Below, in pieces: positions 14,683 to 15,369 of a DNA stretch of 15,369 bases (position 1 is its first letter; each line of letters starts with the position of its first letter). The translations under genes and the position numbers were made by a program. The stretch comes from DATIXD01 sp035518875 (lineage in GTDB: Bacteria; Pseudomonadota; Gammaproteobacteria; Methylococcales; Methylococcaceae). The DNA lies in the NCBI GenBank assembly GCA_035518875.1, contig DATIXD010000030.1:1-15369 (forward strand). Reading direction: 5' to 3'. The notes under the pieces were generated by a model. It did not search any database. It had not been told where the DNA came from and saw nothing but the letters and a program-made list of their open reading frames with translations.

Positions 14683-15369
14683 TCCGGCCAGCGCTGCCGT
14701 CGTGGTGATGCTGCGCGCCCTCAAGGTGTACGGCATGGCCCAGGCCGTGAGCGAACTGATCGAACAGGGCGCCCCAGCCTTCGAGGCCGCCGTGCCCATC
14801 CTCTCCCGCCTACTCAAGGCGGATATAGCCGAGCGCGAGCTGAGGTCCATCTCCTACCAGATCAAGGCGGCCAGCTTCCCGGCCTACTAGGATCTGGCTG
14901 GCTTTGACTTTGCCGCCAATGAGGTGAACGAAGCCCTGGTCCGGGAACTGCACCGCAGCGACTTCATGGACGGTGCCGACAATGTCTGTCTGATCGGCGG
15001 GCCTGGAACCAGCAAGTCTCACATCGCCACCGTCGATCGGGTCAATGCGCTCGAGCAGGAAAGGACCATGAACAAAGCCGGGCAGATGGCCGAGCGTCTG
15101 CTGCGCCTCAACCTCGTCATCCTCGATGAACTCGGCTACCTGCCGTTCAGCCAGTCAGGTGGTGCGCTGCTCTTCCATCTGGTGAGCAAACTCTACGAGC
15201 GGACCAGCGTCATCATCACCACCAACCTCAGCTTCAGCGAGTGGGCCGATGTGCTCGGCGACGCCAAGGTGGCCACCGCCTTACCCACCATTGCCATATC
15301 CTCATCCTAGAGACCGGCAATGACAGCTTCCGCTTCAAGGACAGTATCGCCGCCCCCAAACCCAGAAAG
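14672..15369 (+). pseudogene. istB: IS21 family IstB helper ATPase, decayed; continues past the window
   Basis: IstB is the AAA+ protein that assists IstA in target choice. The start MRHDPASAAVVVMLRALKVY is normal and overlaps the istA stop. A TAG at 14888-14890 follows SFPAY, after which the same frame continues DLAGFDFAANEVNEALVREL. The Walker A region reads GGPGTSKSH: the Gly before Lys is Ser. Directly after SHIAT the sequence jumps to VNALEQER, so about 20-25 residues found in the family are lost. Walker B (LVILDELGYLPF, about 15112-15147) and the sensor-like VIITTNLSFSEW are kept. Near 15280 a small deletion shifts the frame, giving a stop at 15308-15310, while out-of-frame ETGNDSFRFKDS continues to the edge. 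One nonsense codon, two deletions and a Walker A change show it is non-functional. Confidence 0.85.

Noticed and set aside
2590..15369. The two istB relics as ends of one composite transposon carrying the whole locus
   Set aside because: Their protein sequences belong to clearly different IstB subgroups, both are truncated at different ends, and no matching terminal repeats were seen.

Overview
The window looks like an accessory surface-glycan island of an alphaproteobacterium. The GC content is moderate to high, and both edges hold broken copies of IS66, IS701, IS1380 and IS21 family elements, which are common in Acetobacteraceae, sphingomonads and rhizobia. The genus cannot be fixed from the sequence. 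No rRNA, tRNA, CRISPR array or replication origin was seen.

Left part (1-3592): an IS66 remnant (end of tnpB plus a frameshifted, nonsense-carrying tnpC) is joined directly to the 3' end of an IS701-type transposase. A lone intact family-25 glycosyltransferase gene on the minus strand follows. Next comes an IS1380 transposase relic on the minus strand, split by a plus-strand piece of an IS21 istB gene.

Central part (3593-11831): a minus-strand transglutaminase-like gene (catalytic Cys-His-Asp visible) lies divergent, with a 68-base gap, from a tightly packed six-gene plus-strand operon. The operon encodes an SGNH-hydrolase-like protein, a family-2 glycosyltransferase, a second SGNH-like paralogue lacking the block V His, E1-alpha and E1-beta subunits of a 2-oxoacid dehydrogenase type enzyme, and a stand-alone 101-residue lipoyl carrier with an ETHKA lipoylation site. 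All junctions overlap by 1 to 16 bases. Converging on it is a minus-strand pair: a lipoyl-fold-like protein with no lipoyl lysine, coupled through a TTG start to a large protein with a third SGNH-like C-terminus.

Right part (11832-15369): a second family-2 glycosyltransferase and a multi-membrane-span Wzx-type polysaccharide flippase are followed by a decayed istA/istB pair of a different IS21-type element that runs out of the window.

Working model (inference): the glycosyltransferases build an oligosaccharide and the flippase exports it. The E1 pair decarboxylates a 2-oxoacid and charges the small lipoyl protein. With no E2 acyltransferase core and no E3 in view, the acyl group may be passed by the SGNH-like proteins to a sugar or other acceptor instead of to CoA. 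This E1/lipoyl/SGNH/degenerate-lipoyl/transglutaminase set is the most unusual content of the window.
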